From IMG/VR virus record IMGVR_UViG_3300034198_008895, positions 99,395 through 163,394 of that record: a stretch of 64,000 nucleotides of DNA; one strand, 5' to 3'. Within the stretch, counting starts at the first letter, position 1. Every line of letters begins with the position of its first letter. The DNA comes from a virus. Below the pieces are notes generated by a model, which saw only the letters and a list, made by a program, of their open reading frames with translations, ran no database searches and was not told where the DNA came from. The position numbers were made by a program, and so were the translations under genes. Shown in pieces: positions 1-7,826 of this stretch.

Positions 1-23
1 AGGGCAACCACATAATTAACCCC

Positions 24-43
24 CGGAGACCAGGAGGTCTCCG
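24..43 (-). terminator. weak stem-loop after the first gene
   Basis: An 8-bp perfect stem (CGGAGACC/GGTCTCCG) with a 4-nt loop lies just downstream of the minus-strand gene ending at 56. No clear U-tract follows, so termination is uncertain. Confidence 0.45.
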
Positions 44-55
44 AGAGTTGTCCTT

Positions 56-703
56 TTAACCAAGGGAAATATTCAAATCTTGCAAACGCTGAACCATTTG
101 ATCATAGCGTAAATTAGCTTCTTGCAACTGTGTTGATAATGTTTTATGAACTGTAACCATATTAGTTCTGACTGTTTCACGAACCACATGTTCATCTGGC
201 GATACAAATTCGACATCGCCTATATTGACTTCTTTAATAGCCGGAACAACACCAAGTCGACTTTCAATAAAGTCAGCAAGATCAGAAAAGAAAACTGTCG
301 TATCTAAATCAGAAGGCAGTCTATTCATATCAAGAACAATCATTTTATTGATGTATTCTTTATTTGAAATATCTGCAATTGACTGAATATAGTTAATAGG
401 ACAACGACAGAATTTTGTTATACCCTGAATATCAACAAAAGAAAAAGAGATAATTGCTATTTCATCTCTAAGGTCTTTTTTATATTCTAATTCTGATAAC
501 CCAGCAGGAACATAGATTTCAGAAAAAGGATCACGAAGATCATTACGTATCATATCTCGCATAGAGATAATACTAATAACCTTCAGCTTAATAGTTAATG
601 AGTCCAGATTAAACTTATTCTTAAAATAAGTATTAATAGGTTCTTTAAAAGTAAAATAAGACTGCAACCCAACACTGGGTGTGTTTATAGTTACATCAGG
701 CAT
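56..703 (-). CDS. unassigned phage protein, possible virion protein
   Basis: A 215-residue protein of unrecognised family. The start is an ATG preceded by GAGGAA at good spacing. The sequence is mixed alpha/beta, and the last 40 residues are heptad-like and polar, suggesting a short C-terminal coiled coil. It has no signal peptide or membrane segment. It lies downstream of another large unassigned gene on the same strand, with a stem-loop between them. A structural role is only a guess from this setting. Confidence 0.75.
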   Translation of the reverse strand: MPDVTINTPSVGLQSYFTFKEPINTYFKNKFNLDSLTIKLKVISIISMRDMIRNDLRDPFSEIYVPAGLSELEYKKDLRDEIAIISFSFVDIQGITKFCRCPINYIQSIADISNKEYINKMIVLDMNRLPSDLDTTVFFSDLADFIESRLGVVPAIKEVNIGDVEFVSPDEHVVRETVRTNMVTVHKTLSTQLQEANLRYDQMVQRLQDLNISLG

Positions 704-740
704 GTTTATTCCTCAGTAATCGGTTAATCAAAAAATCTAC

Positions 741-782
741 TTTAAAACAAAATAATACTCGGAGAGATAAATCTCTCCGAGT
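741..782 (-). terminator. intrinsic terminator
   Basis: An 11-bp stem (ACTCGGAGAGA and its complement) with a 4-nt loop is followed on the minus strand by a U-rich run. It ends the unit of the gene that stops at 788. Confidence 0.8.
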
Positions 783-787
783 TTCTA

Positions 788-2131
788 TTACAGAGGAGCA
801 ACAGGTGTAGTTACTGCTAAACGAATAAACTCGTATTTAGGCAGTACATAGATCTGATGTTTATCCAAGAAGTATGATAAATAATTAACACCGTCACGAT
901 TAATGATGGTGAAACGATAACTGGTATTACCGATAAGGTTATTAAACAATTCAGTAGAGTTAGCACAGTTACAAACAGAGAGCATGCTTTCTAGCAGACT
1001 AACTAGATGTTGACTTCTAACAGACATGCGAGCAAAATCTGGATGTGTTGAAGTTACAGTAATAAAGTCACTAAAATAAGACTTAAAGTCCTGTAGACTA
1101 TCTTCGGAGTAGTAACCATTTGTGATATGCAACATTATATTGTTGTAATCAAATGGAACTGCGTAAGTATTATTTCTTAAGAAAGTCGTATTGTTGTAGA
1201 CTTTCACAAACTTATCAGTGTCAAATGTTTCATTGAAAGCTGAAGCAATCTGGCTAGCAATACTTGACTGACCAACTTGAGATGGAATAGCAATCTTGTC
1301 CCAACGCGGTGTGATAAAGAATTCATTAATATTCAGAATAGATGGGAATAGTTCTTCAACTGTTGTCCCAGGCATTCCGAGAGTATTGGTCATATAGCTG
1401 TATAATTCCAGCTTCAGAATGTAATCATAGTTACCTTGCAGACCGTAAATATTAAAAGCAAAGTAACAATTACGATAAATGTTCGTATTGGGAACACGAT
1501 AAGGAATATTTAAAATCTTTGTATAAGTTGTTGGACTTAGTGCTTTATTTTCTTCGATTCGTTCATTCAGAGTGAGCAAATCAAAGCTGTCCAGAGCAGA
1601 AATAAAGTTGCTAGGGTTATTGACAATCGAAGCATAATTTTCAAATGGTAAGATGATACTAATATCGTATTCGGGATAGAACGTTCTGAAGATAGAATCA
1701 CTCAACCAAATTTCACAATTAATATCATTGATAATAAACGAAAGATAGTCAACAGAACGAATCAAATTAACATCGACTGTGTTATTATAAACAAGATTAC
1801 CGACAGGAGTAGTTGGGTTAGCTTGGTTAAATTCACTAGTGAAAGCAATAATAACTTGTTGCTTTGTTGTGATTTGAGTTGTTGACAAAAATGAAGATAA
1901 CGACGTAACGACATTAATAACATCATTAACTTCATTTTGGGATAATGATGTTAGATCTGTTGCACTAAATAAAAAAAGAGAGTATAATGGATTTGTTGTA
2001 GAGAAATACTGTTGTTTGTTTTTAGAATAAGTTAGGGCTATATCGGAAAGTTCATATAGTGGCGACACTACGCTGCTAGTATTATCGATAAAGTTATCAC
2101 TTGTGATAAACGCTTTTATTTCTTTAGACAT
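788..2131 (-). CDS. unassigned large phage protein
   Basis: A 447-residue protein of no recognised family. The start is the ATG at 2131, because AAGGAA sits 6 nt before it; a longer in-frame reading would begin inside that ribosome site. The protein is rich in Asn, Ser, Thr and aromatic residues, typical of secreted or virion beta-structure. No catalytic motif, signal peptide or transmembrane helix is evident. It is divergent from a small membrane-protein gene on the plus strand. Confidence 0.8.
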   Translation of the reverse strand: MSKEIKAFITSDNFIDNTSSVVSPLYELSDIALTYSKNKQQYFSTTNPLYSLFLFSATDLTSLSQNEVNDVINVVTSLSSFLSTTQITTKQQVIIAFTSEFNQANPTTPVGNLVYNNTVDVNLIRSVDYLSFIINDINCEIWLSDSIFRTFYPEYDISIILPFENYASIVNNPSNFISALDSFDLLTLNERIEENKALSPTTYTKILNIPYRVPNTNIYRNCYFAFNIYGLQGNYDYILKLELYSYMTNTLGMPGTTVEELFPSILNINEFFITPRWDKIAIPSQVGQSSIASQIASAFNETFDTDKFVKVYNNTTFLRNNTYAVPFDYNNIMLHITNGYYSEDSLQDFKSYFSDFITVTSTHPDFARMSVRSQHLVSLLESMLSVCNCANSTELFNNLIGNTSYRFTIINRDGVNYLSYFLDKHQIYVLPKYEFIRLAVTTPVAPL

Positions 2132-2186
2132 ATTAAATTCCTTCAAAAGTCAATTAGTCAAAAAATCTATTAAAAGGAGATAGCCC

Positions 2187-2444
2187 ATGTACTTCAAAAT
2201 TTTAGAAGCTTTCATCCTAAAGACCTTGTTCAATAAGGGTGAATATAACATTACCAGTAAAGAGTTTAACCCTATTAAGTTCTTTACTATTCTTCTCTTG
2301 GTTGTTAATGTTGTCTTTACTTTTTATTTGTTAACTCAAATGAGTAAAGTTCACGATGTTATTCAAGAGAAATGTCCGCAAATTTTCACAGAAAAAAAAG
2401 AACCTGTGAAAGATATAAAGAAAGTAACAGATAAGAAGACCTAG
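2187..2444 (+). CDS. small membrane protein
   Basis: An 85-residue protein preceded by AAAAGGAGA. One hydrophobic helix spans about residues 30-50 and is followed by a polar, Lys-rich C-terminus with many Glu and Lys residues. The topology looks like a single-pass inner-membrane protein with a cytoplasmic or periplasmic charged tail. The function is unknown. The stop codon is embedded in the stem of the terminator shared with the convergent gene. Confidence 0.7.
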   Translation: MYFKILEAFILKTLFNKGEYNITSKEFNPIKFFTILLLVVNVVFTFYLLTQMSKVHDVIQEKCPQIFTEKKEPVKDIKKVTDKKT

Positions 2445-2461
2445 GTTTTCCTAGGTCTTCT
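2434..2461. terminator. bidirectional intrinsic terminator
   Basis: A 12-bp stem with a TTTT loop separates the convergent genes ending at 2444 (plus) and 2471 (minus). Confidence 0.85.
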
Positions 2462-2470
2462 TTCTGCGTT

Positions 2471-2959
2471 TTATTGAAATACTGATAGTTGATATTTCGA
2501 TTCTTGGTTGGAATAACTTAGATTGAAATACATCATTTGTTTTTCCTCCGGAACCTCTGGAAGATCTTCTACCAGTTCTATACATCCTTCTACTCCGTGG
2601 ATGATAAGTTTTTTACCGTCCTTGGAAAAACACTTATTATTATACCCATTCACTAAGAAAGTGATATAATGGATACCAGTCAGTGTCTTCGCGGAGCGGA
2701 TATTTCTTTCAGTGAACTTCTTATACTGATAATACAATTCATTAAAGAGTGGGCTACCCATGAACTCTTTAATTGCTTTCTGTTCTATATACTCGTAGCA
2801 CTTGGCCTTTAAATCTTTAAACTTAATGTCAGGGTTCTTAATAAGAACATCTAGAGAGTAATTATAAATAACCAGATGGTTTAAAAAGCATTTACGCAGA
2901 TACTCATCAAGCTGATCCTGAACAATGACATCAGCCTGATATAGGTTTTGCCTTTTCAT
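2471..2959 (-). CDS. unassigned small protein, end of a packed operon
   Basis: A 162-residue, mostly helical protein with a beta-rich C-terminal third. No family is recognised. It is the last gene of a tightly packed minus-strand run (5260 down to 2471). Its start codon overlaps the stop of the preceding gene by 4 bp, which suggests translational coupling. An aromatic patch near residues 95-100 and paired Cys residues are visible, but no known motif. Confidence 0.7.
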   Translation of the reverse strand: MKRQNLYQADVIVQDQLDEYLRKCFLNHLVIYNYSLDVLIKNPDIKFKDLKAKCYEYIEQKAIKEFMGSPLFNELYYQYKKFTERNIRSAKTLTGIHYITFLVNGYNNKCFSKDGKKLIIHGVEGCIELVEDLPEVPEEKQMMYFNLSYSNQESKYQLSVFQ

Positions 2960-3315
2960 GCTTCCTCATTTTCAGCGTAGTCAGTCGTAAAAAGATTGAT
3001 TGTTTCATCGACTGTTACCTCGACATCACGGATAGTTGTAATCGTGACAGAGAACTTTACACGCTTAACGTTAAGTATTCTCAAGAACTTAAAGAATACC
3101 TTAATAGTCATGCGATTCTTGGTCAGTTCATTGTTAATGTTTACTTTAGCGAAGTTGGTTCTAGGACCTGGTGTATTCGCAAAGATATTATTAACAAACC
3201 TGTCAACATGTGTTCTTAAGGCACCTGGAGAGATACCTAATGATTCACATATACGAAGTTTCAAACGCATTAACACCCCTTCCGGGGTATCGGGAATATC
3301 TTTCAATCGCTGCAT
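2956..3315 (-). CDS. unassigned small protein
   Basis: A 119-residue protein whose start is set by AAGGAG 6 nt before the ATG at 3315. The N-terminal half is helical and basic. The C-terminal half alternates hydrophobic and charged residues as in an amphipathic beta-sheet, then ends in an acidic tail. It overlaps the downstream gene by 4 bp. The function is unknown. Confidence 0.7.
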   Translation of the reverse strand: MQRLKDIPDTPEGVLMRLKLRICESLGISPGALRTHVDRFVNNIFANTPGPRTNFAKVNINNELTKNRMTIKVFFKFLRILNVKRVKFSVTITTIRDVEVTVDETINLFTTDYAENEEA

Positions 3316-3339
3316 GCAGCGCTCCTTTTCTTTTCAGAA

Positions 3340-3888
3340 CTAGAAAACATATATCATTAAGCCATGAGGCGTAAGCTCCAAGTACATAATGACATTGCTA
3401 TTTGGGTCATCACGTTGAATGATGTTGAAGACTAGATTCTCTTCCACTGCACAGAAAATGGTTTCCATGGCGTCAAAGATCTCTTCCATGTGTTCATGTG
3501 CTTCAGGAACACCGATAAGATTAGCTAGCCGATTATACATATCCTCGTAGAAGTAACCTTTAAAACGAGATTTCTCGAATGAGGATTGACAGAATATAAT
3601 GTCATAAATATCAGCAACAAACACATTGCTTCTATCTATCTGTAATTTACTTCGAGAACTTAGATCTCGAAAGATATTTTCTGCTTCATAGTACGAGACA
3701 TGAGAGTTCTCGTCACGAAGGTTAGCATAGTAAGTTGTATAAACACTAAACATGCTATAAATAAAATTCGTTAGAGTATAATCATAACGATGAATGATAT
3801 TAAGTATAATGTCTCTTACCTTGTCTTCCAGAGTTAGTCTGTTAACTATTTCATGAACTACATGGTCATTGAGGATAAAAAGCCTCAT
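3340..3888 (-). CDS. unassigned helical protein
   Basis: A 182-residue, predominantly helical protein with a short hydrophobic beta-hairpin at its C-terminus. It overlaps the upstream gene (3866-4462) by 23 bp. Several neighbours in this run also have helical bodies and short beta-rich ends, so distant paralogy is possible but unproven by eye. The function is unknown. Confidence 0.7.
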   Translation of the reverse strand: MRLFILNDHVVHEIVNRLTLEDKVRDIILNIIHRYDYTLTNFIYSMFSVYTTYYANLRDENSHVSYYEAENIFRDLSSRSKLQIDRSNVFVADIYDIIFCQSSFEKSRFKGYFYEDMYNRLANLIGVPEAHEHMEEIFDAMETIFCAVEENLVFNIIQRDDPNSNVIMYLELTPHGLMIYVF

Positions 3889-4462
3889 TCATGTTCCTCT
3901 CAGAGTAAAAGAGCAAAGGCCTACAGTATTGGTCTAGCTCGAACTTGTAATACTTGAAACAGATATTCCGAACTAATTCATAGACAGCTTGGAACAACCT
4001 CATCAAGACTTGGTTATACTGCATCACGTTTCTGCAATACATATCAGTCATGATATGCTGAAGCCGTACAATAACTATATCTGTTACTGAATCTAGTTCC
4101 TCTGCATTGACATTAAAGTACTTACCAAGCACTTCAGAAATCTGACTAGCGTAGAAACAATTCACAAAGATATCTTGCCACAATTGATTATTTTGAACCA
4201 ATATAACAAAGTTATTAATGCTGGAACTCGTGATATACTTCATCACATTGTCTAACCATATTTTATTTATAATAGAAATTGTAACTTGACGTAGTTCTTT
4301 ATGAAAATCAGAATCATACATCGTACTTATATCTGTTTGAAGTTCTTGACAAATATCAAACATAATTAATTTAAGGTATTGTTCATACGTTTCCGAAATG
4401 AACTCTCTTCTTAACTCATGATACAGTTCTTTGTTTATATCACCCATCAACGCAAGTTTCAT
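3866..4462 (-). CDS. unassigned helical protein
   Basis: A 198-residue, almost entirely helical protein rich in aromatic residues, with no transmembrane segment. It overlaps its downstream neighbour by 23 bp and lies 8 bp from the upstream gene, consistent with a single transcript from the promoter near 5330. No family is recognised. Confidence 0.7.
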   Translation of the reverse strand: MKLALMGDINKELYHELRREFISETYEQYLKLIMFDICQELQTDISTMYDSDFHKELRQVTISIINKIWLDNVMKYITSSSINNFVILVQNNQLWQDIFVNCFYASQISEVLGKYFNVNAEELDSVTDIVIVRLQHIMTDMYCRNVMQYNQVLMRLFQAVYELVRNICFKYYKFELDQYCRPLLFYSERNMNEAFYPQ

Positions 4463-4470
4463 CTCTTCTC

Positions 4471-4860
4471 CTATTTCTGGAAAAATTCATATGTGATCAA
4501 AAGTGTATCGCAATTGACCAACATACTGTTTATGTTTAGAGACCCTACAGCAGCATAGTTACTCATATAGAATTCATGAATAACTTCTTCAATACTTCTG
4601 GTTAAGATATGATTCAAACCAAGAAGCGCTGTTCTTAAATGCGGAAGAACAGTCAGATGTTCAACAGTGTTAAATGCATGATCTATCTTTGCTGTTACAT
4701 AATCATACCGAACATCCATAGCTGGATAATGAGCGTCAGTCATGATTTTCTTAGCAATATAACAAATGAATGATTCGAGATACTCTCGCATTGCTATCCC
4801 GTCACTCATTGTGGTAATATTAAGTTTATCTAATTTCAGGAATATGCTACGGCTGTACAT
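4471..4860 (-). CDS. unassigned small helical protein
   Basis: A 129-residue helical protein, overlapping the upstream gene by 14 bp. Its C-terminus is a short hydrophobic strand pair, as in several neighbours. There is no catalytic or metal-binding motif. The function is unknown. Confidence 0.65.
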   Translation of the reverse strand: MYSRSIFLKLDKLNITTMSDGIAMREYLESFICYIAKKIMTDAHYPAMDVRYDYVTAKIDHAFNTVEHLTVLPHLRTALLGLNHILTRSIEEVIHEFYMSNYAAVGSLNINSMLVNCDTLLITYEFFQK

Positions 4861-5260
4861 TAGCGTTTATCCTGTCCAATCTCTTATTGTAGATTACCAG
4901 GTAACCTTCGTCAGAGATTGTTAGACTATAAACATTAATATGATTGTTCGAATGTTTTTGTTGAATAAACTCTTCTATATATAGACTCACGTCCATATAT
5001 AGAGGTAGTTCTTGAATGATATTAAGTTCGGTTAGGATCTCTTCTAAGCTAAGCCGCTTATTGGCGATATACAGGAAAAACTGATTGTAGCTGCTATCTT
5101 CAAAGATGGTGTTACGCAGCGCATCATAATTCATGTAGTTATAGATGCAGATGTTTGCAACAAGCATACGATAAAACATATCACGATACTTAAAATATTG
5201 ACTATTCATTTCTCGTTTTATATTATTAACGTTAACTTTTAATGAGTCGGTTCTCATCAA
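4847..5260 (-). CDS. unassigned small protein, first gene of the run
   Basis: A 137-residue protein and first gene of the minus-strand run ending at 2471. It is helical and Tyr/Asn-rich, then has a C-terminal beta-hairpin containing two Gly-flanked strands. The phage-type promoter at 5323-5350 lies about 60 bp upstream. The function is unknown. Confidence 0.7.
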   Translation of the reverse strand: MMRTDSLKVNVNNIKREMNSQYFKYRDMFYRMLVANICIYNYMNYDALRNTIFEDSSYNQFFLYIANKRLSLEEILTELNIIQELPLYMDVSLYIEEFIQQKHSNNHINVYSLTISDEGYLVIYNKRLDRINANVQP

Positions 5261-5322
5261 TTTCCCCTTAGTTATACAGACTATTTAGCGAAAATTAAGA
5301 TTTTAATAATGCTAGTACAGAT

Positions 5323-5350
5323 ACTATATATGTGTTTGAAATACATCCCA
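5323..5350 (-). promoter_or_regulatory. phage-type promoter (TATAGT subclass)
   Basis: On the minus strand a CACATATATAGT core carries -10 TATAGT, with a 16-bp spacer to a poor -35 (TGGGAT). It matches the family found upstream of eleven other minus-strand units and sits ahead of the 5260-2471 run. Confidence 0.65.
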
Positions 5351-5360
5351 AACAAAAAAA

Positions 5361-5385
5361 AAAACAACACTTGTGTATGTTGTTT
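5361..5385 (-). terminator. intrinsic terminator
   Basis: A short ACAACA/TGTTGT stem with inner pairing is followed on the minus strand by a run of more than ten T. It ends the unit of the genes at 5401-5891. Confidence 0.75.
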
Positions 5386-5400
5386 TTGATCGTATTTTTC

Positions 5401-5610
5401 TTAGCAACGATCATTGCTGTTATACGCAACATCTACGAGATCACCGTTACCGGCAATGGTGATACAAACATCACCTTCGTAGATATGCAGATATGAATCA
5501 TCGCCTGCCAACATTTCCGGAGGGTATTGTTTTAACAACAGTTCCATCCGTTGATCTGAAGACATGGCTTCGTACCGCGCCTTGGCAATGTCAAGTTGAT
5601 TGACGTACAT
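5401..5610 (-). CDS. unassigned small acidic protein
   Basis: A 69-residue acidic protein with an excellent AAGGAGG ribosome site before its ATG. The N-terminal half is helical; the C-terminal half looks like a small beta-sheet with a Gly-Asn-Gly turn. It lies 14 bp after the gene at 5625-5891 and shares its promoter. The function is unknown. Confidence 0.7.
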   Translation of the reverse strand: MYVNQLDIAKARYEAMSSDQRMELLLKQYPPEMLAGDDSYLHIYEGDVCITIAGNGDLVDVAYNSNDRC

Positions 5611-5624
5611 ATAACCTCCTTCTC

Positions 5625-5891
5625 TTAGTTCTGGTAACCCATCTTGCGAAAGACTGCGTTACGCATAGTGTTAATGACGGTTGCGTCACGGCACACTTTC
5701 CAGGCAGCATTAAAACTACCTTCAGTTGCAAACAATGCAGTAGCCAGGTTACGGTCATAACCAAGTTCAACTGCACATTCGATATTTTGCTCACAGGCTT
5801 TAGCAGCGTTAATACGAGATTGCTCAGCTTGTGCAAAAATTTGAGATGCCAGATTGTTTTGAATCTGGTTAGTCATCGTGATACCAAACAT
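5625..5891 (-). CDS. unassigned small helical protein
   Basis: An 88-residue, Ala/Gln-rich helical protein. The ATG at 5891 is preferred because GAGGAG lies 6 nt upstream; the longer reading would begin with GTG inside that region. Two Cys residues lie in the middle helix. The promoter at 5936-5963 is directly upstream. The function is unknown. Confidence 0.7.
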   Translation of the reverse strand: MFGITMTNQIQNNLASQIFAQAEQSRINAAKACEQNIECAVELGYDRNLATALFATEGSFNAAWKVCRDATVINTMRNAVFRKMGYQN

Positions 5892-5935
5892 GATTTTCTC
5901 CTCGCTCACTTAAGAGCATTAAATTAATGTCACCT

Positions 5936-5963
5936 ATTATATATGTAACTGAAGAAAATTCAA
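5936..5963 (-). promoter_or_regulatory. phage-type promoter
   Basis: On the minus strand, -35 TTGAAT, a 16-bp spacer ending TTACATA, and -10 TATAAT. It starts right after the terminator at 5973-6002 and drives the small genes at 5401-5891. Confidence 0.8.
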
Positions 5964-5972
5964 AGACAAAAA

Positions 5973-6002
5973 AAGAAGAAGGACCCGAAGGTCCTTCTTC
6001 TT
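5973..6002 (-). terminator. intrinsic terminator
   Basis: A 12-bp stem (AAGAAGAAGGAC and complement) followed by T-rich sequence on the minus strand. Its 5' arm contains the stop region of the TilS-like gene. Confidence 0.85.
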
Positions 6003-7008
6003 AAACTTTCACTGTGACAGGCTCAGGATTGAATACACGAATATACTCATCATCACGCAAGAGCATGAAACGAGAATCTCCGATCCTCACACTAAGACTT
6101 GTGATATCACCTTGTAAAGCCTGATTGAGATTTTGCAAAACATCACCGGTCAAATCGATATCATGAACTTTCTTAAAGTATTCACGAATGACAAACAATC
6201 GATTACCTGGAGAAAGATTGATAAAGTCATTCAGTTTCCATTCGCCTGACAGAATGTTAATAGACAGGTTAGGAGCTGAAGCTTCGTCGACCAACTTACG
6301 AACACCAGTAACACTTTCAATAAAACCACGCAGATTAAAGCGATGGTTGATCATTGGCATAATATTGTTACGGATATAAGTGAGATCGAGCGACTCCATG
6401 TTATGTAATTCTTCGCAGGTTAAAAACTCAACCGGGTTATACCGAGCATAGTCTAAAACCACAGAACGATCAATACCCAAGAAAGGACGACCAACATCAC
6501 GTTTAATTCCGTTGTTATCATACGTTGTTAAGAAAGTAGAACCACGAAGTCCGTTAGGATTGCTACCATTCAACAAACGAAGAAGAAAAGTTTCAACCAT
6601 CGTGTCTGTTGTATCAGGCAACAAAATAAGATCGATGTCTTCTGATTTGAAAATCAAGTCGGTATAAACTTCGTGAACATTGTCAGGAAACATGACAGAA
6701 TGAGCTTTGGTGTTACAGACCTGCATCGTGATCTTACAGCCGTATTCTTCTGCCTTTTTAAGCGCGATGTCATCGGCATCCTTGGCACGCGAAAAATCCG
6801 CATAACTCAAATACAGGATGTGAAGCTCATAATTCATCGTGTCCTTAAATTTGGACGCAATATCCAAAAGAACAGAGCTATCAGTGCCAGACGTATATAG
6901 AACACCGACCTTGATTCGTTTACCATTAAGATTCTTGTTATAGTTATAACCGGCAACGAAGTTCTTGAATTGTTCTTCAGCCAAATGCAAACCATTTTCA
7001 AACATCAT
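6001..7008 (-). CDS. tilS: TilS-like PP-loop ATPase (tRNA lysidine synthetase family)
   Basis: A 335-residue protein of the N-type ATP pyrophosphatase family. A PP-loop (TSGTDSS) lies at residues 39-45. The TilS-type segment around residues 130-220 is recognisable: an ETFLLRLLNG block, a GL(R)G turn, an RPFLGIDR block and a YIRNNIMP block. Family members adenylate C34 of tRNA-Ile(CAU) and replace it with lysine. The usual HHxDDQ-type metal motif is replaced here by PDTTDT, so specificity may differ. The C-terminal third is poorly conserved. It lies 15 bp from the wall hydrolase gene upstream. No tRNA-Ile is present in this window. Confidence 0.8.
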   Translation of the reverse strand: MMFENGLHLAEEQFKNFVAGYNYNKNLNGKRIKVGVLYTSGTDSSVLLDIASKFKDTMNYELHILYLSYADFSRAKDADDIALKKAEEYGCKITMQVCNTKAHSVMFPDNVHEVYTDLIFKSEDIDLILLPDTTDTMVETFLLRLLNGSNPNGLRGSTFLTTYDNNGIKRDVGRPFLGIDRSVVLDYARYNPVEFLTCEELHNMESLDLTYIRNNIMPMINHRFNLRGFIESVTGVRKLVDEASAPNLSINILSGEWKLNDFINLSPGNRLFVIREYFKKVHDIDLTGDVLQNLNQALQGDITSLSVRIGDSRFMLLRDDEYIRVFNPEPVTVKV

Positions 7009-7023
7009 TTTGATTCCCCTTGA

Positions 7024-7560
7024 TTAATAGAAGTGATGACCTTCGAATGCCAGAAGAAGTTTTTTATCTTTCAAGTATTCGGGTTGTGAAACTTTTTTCG
7101 GAGCATAGTAAAATTTGGCCGGAATAGATGGTTTAAAGTTACCCATCTGAAAACGCCACACAATCTGATGCGCCCAAGCTAACATTTCTTTATCACGCTG
7201 TCGGACAGTTTGACTAGACATGATTTCTTCTGTATTCAAGCAACTGAACTGTTTGTTCTTAGTTGCTGCTTGATACAAACCATCCAAAGTCTTTTCCTTG
7301 GCACGGTTATAAATAACTGACATGACAAGATCCATAGACTTACGAGAAGTACGATTTTCACACCAAATAGTCTCTGCTATTTTTCTGGCTTTCATTGCTG
7401 TATCGTCTTTTTGTCGAAGATTATTGTCTTGTTTTAGATTGAGCTGTTCTGATGATTGAGGGACATTGTTAAGATTCTCATAAGCAAACAAACCAAGCAG
7501 AAGCATGATAATAATAGCAACTGCGTTAATTACAGAGCGATATAGTTTCTTTGGTTCCAT
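7024..7560 (-). CDS. SleB/CwlJ-like cell wall hydrolase, membrane anchored
   Basis: A 178-residue protein with an N-terminal hydrophobic helix (about residues 10-27) lacking a clear cleavage site, so probably a signal anchor. The rest resembles the Hydrolase_2 (SleB) fold: an ETIWCEN segment carrying the candidate catalytic Glu, an MSVIYNRA block, an NKQFSC block and a terminal GHHFY. SleB-type enzymes are lytic transglycosylases of peptidoglycan. A second, shorter paralogue follows upstream at 7827-8276. The pair may include the endolysin, but it has not been shown which one lyses cells. Confidence 0.75.
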   Translation of the reverse strand: MEPKKLYRSVINAVAIIIMLLLGLFAYENLNNVPQSSEQLNLKQDNNLRQKDDTAMKARKIAETIWCENRTSRKSMDLVMSVIYNRAKEKTLDGLYQAATKNKQFSCLNTEEIMSSQTVRQRDKEMLAWAHQIVWRFQMGNFKPSIPAKFYYAPKKVSQPEYLKDKKLLLAFEGHHFY

Positions 7561-7591
7561 TTTTTTAAACTCCTAGTTAATAATGTCAAAT

Positions 7592-7619
7592 TTTATATAT
7601 GTAATCAAATAAAAATCAA
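7592..7619 (-). promoter_or_regulatory. phage-type promoter
   Basis: On the minus strand, -35 TTGATT, a 16-bp spacer ending TTACATA, and -10 TATAAA. It abuts the terminator at 7621-7647 and drives the genes at 7560 down to 6001. Confidence 0.8.
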
Positions 7620-7620
7620 A

Positions 7621-7647
7621 ACTAGGAAGGGAATAACCCTTCCTAGT
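7621..7647 (-). terminator. intrinsic terminator
   Basis: An 11-bp perfect stem (ACTAGGAAGGG and complement) followed on the minus strand by TTTTGATTTTT. The U-tract overlaps the -35 of the next promoter. Confidence 0.85.
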
Positions 7648-7653
7648 CTTTAA

Positions 7654-7821
7654 TTATTTTTTACGCTTAGAGTTTTTCTCTTTAGAAGACTCTTTGTATT
7701 TTATCTCTCCGGTGTAACTCTTACCATCAAGATAACAAATATGCATATATCGATCTTTATCAATTTTCTTAGTTACTACTTTGCCACCGTTCTTAACACA
7801 GTTAAGGAAGTCTTTAGGCAT
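7654..7821 (-). CDS. small basic protein (55 aa)
   Basis: A 55-residue reading frame starting MPKDFLNCVKNGG, with a short beta-type core containing two Cys residues (one in HICYL) and a Lys-rich C-terminal tail. The start lies 5 nt after the stop of the SleB-like gene, suggesting coupling, although no strong Shine-Dalgarno sequence is visible. The frame stops just before the terminator. From memory, similar Gly-Gly-Lys-Val/CY small proteins occur in several phages; their function is unknown. Confidence 0.7.
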   Translation of the reverse strand: MPKDFLNCVKNGGKVVTKKIDKDRYMHICYLDGKSYTGEIKYKESSKEKNSKRKK

Positions 7822-7826
7822 AATAG

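Noticed and set aside
2471-2959. TnpB/OrfB-like N-terminal fragment
   Set aside because: A faint helical and Tyr/Asn pattern was noticed, but there are no RuvC motifs, zinc finger or right-end RNA, and the gene is embedded in a phage operon.
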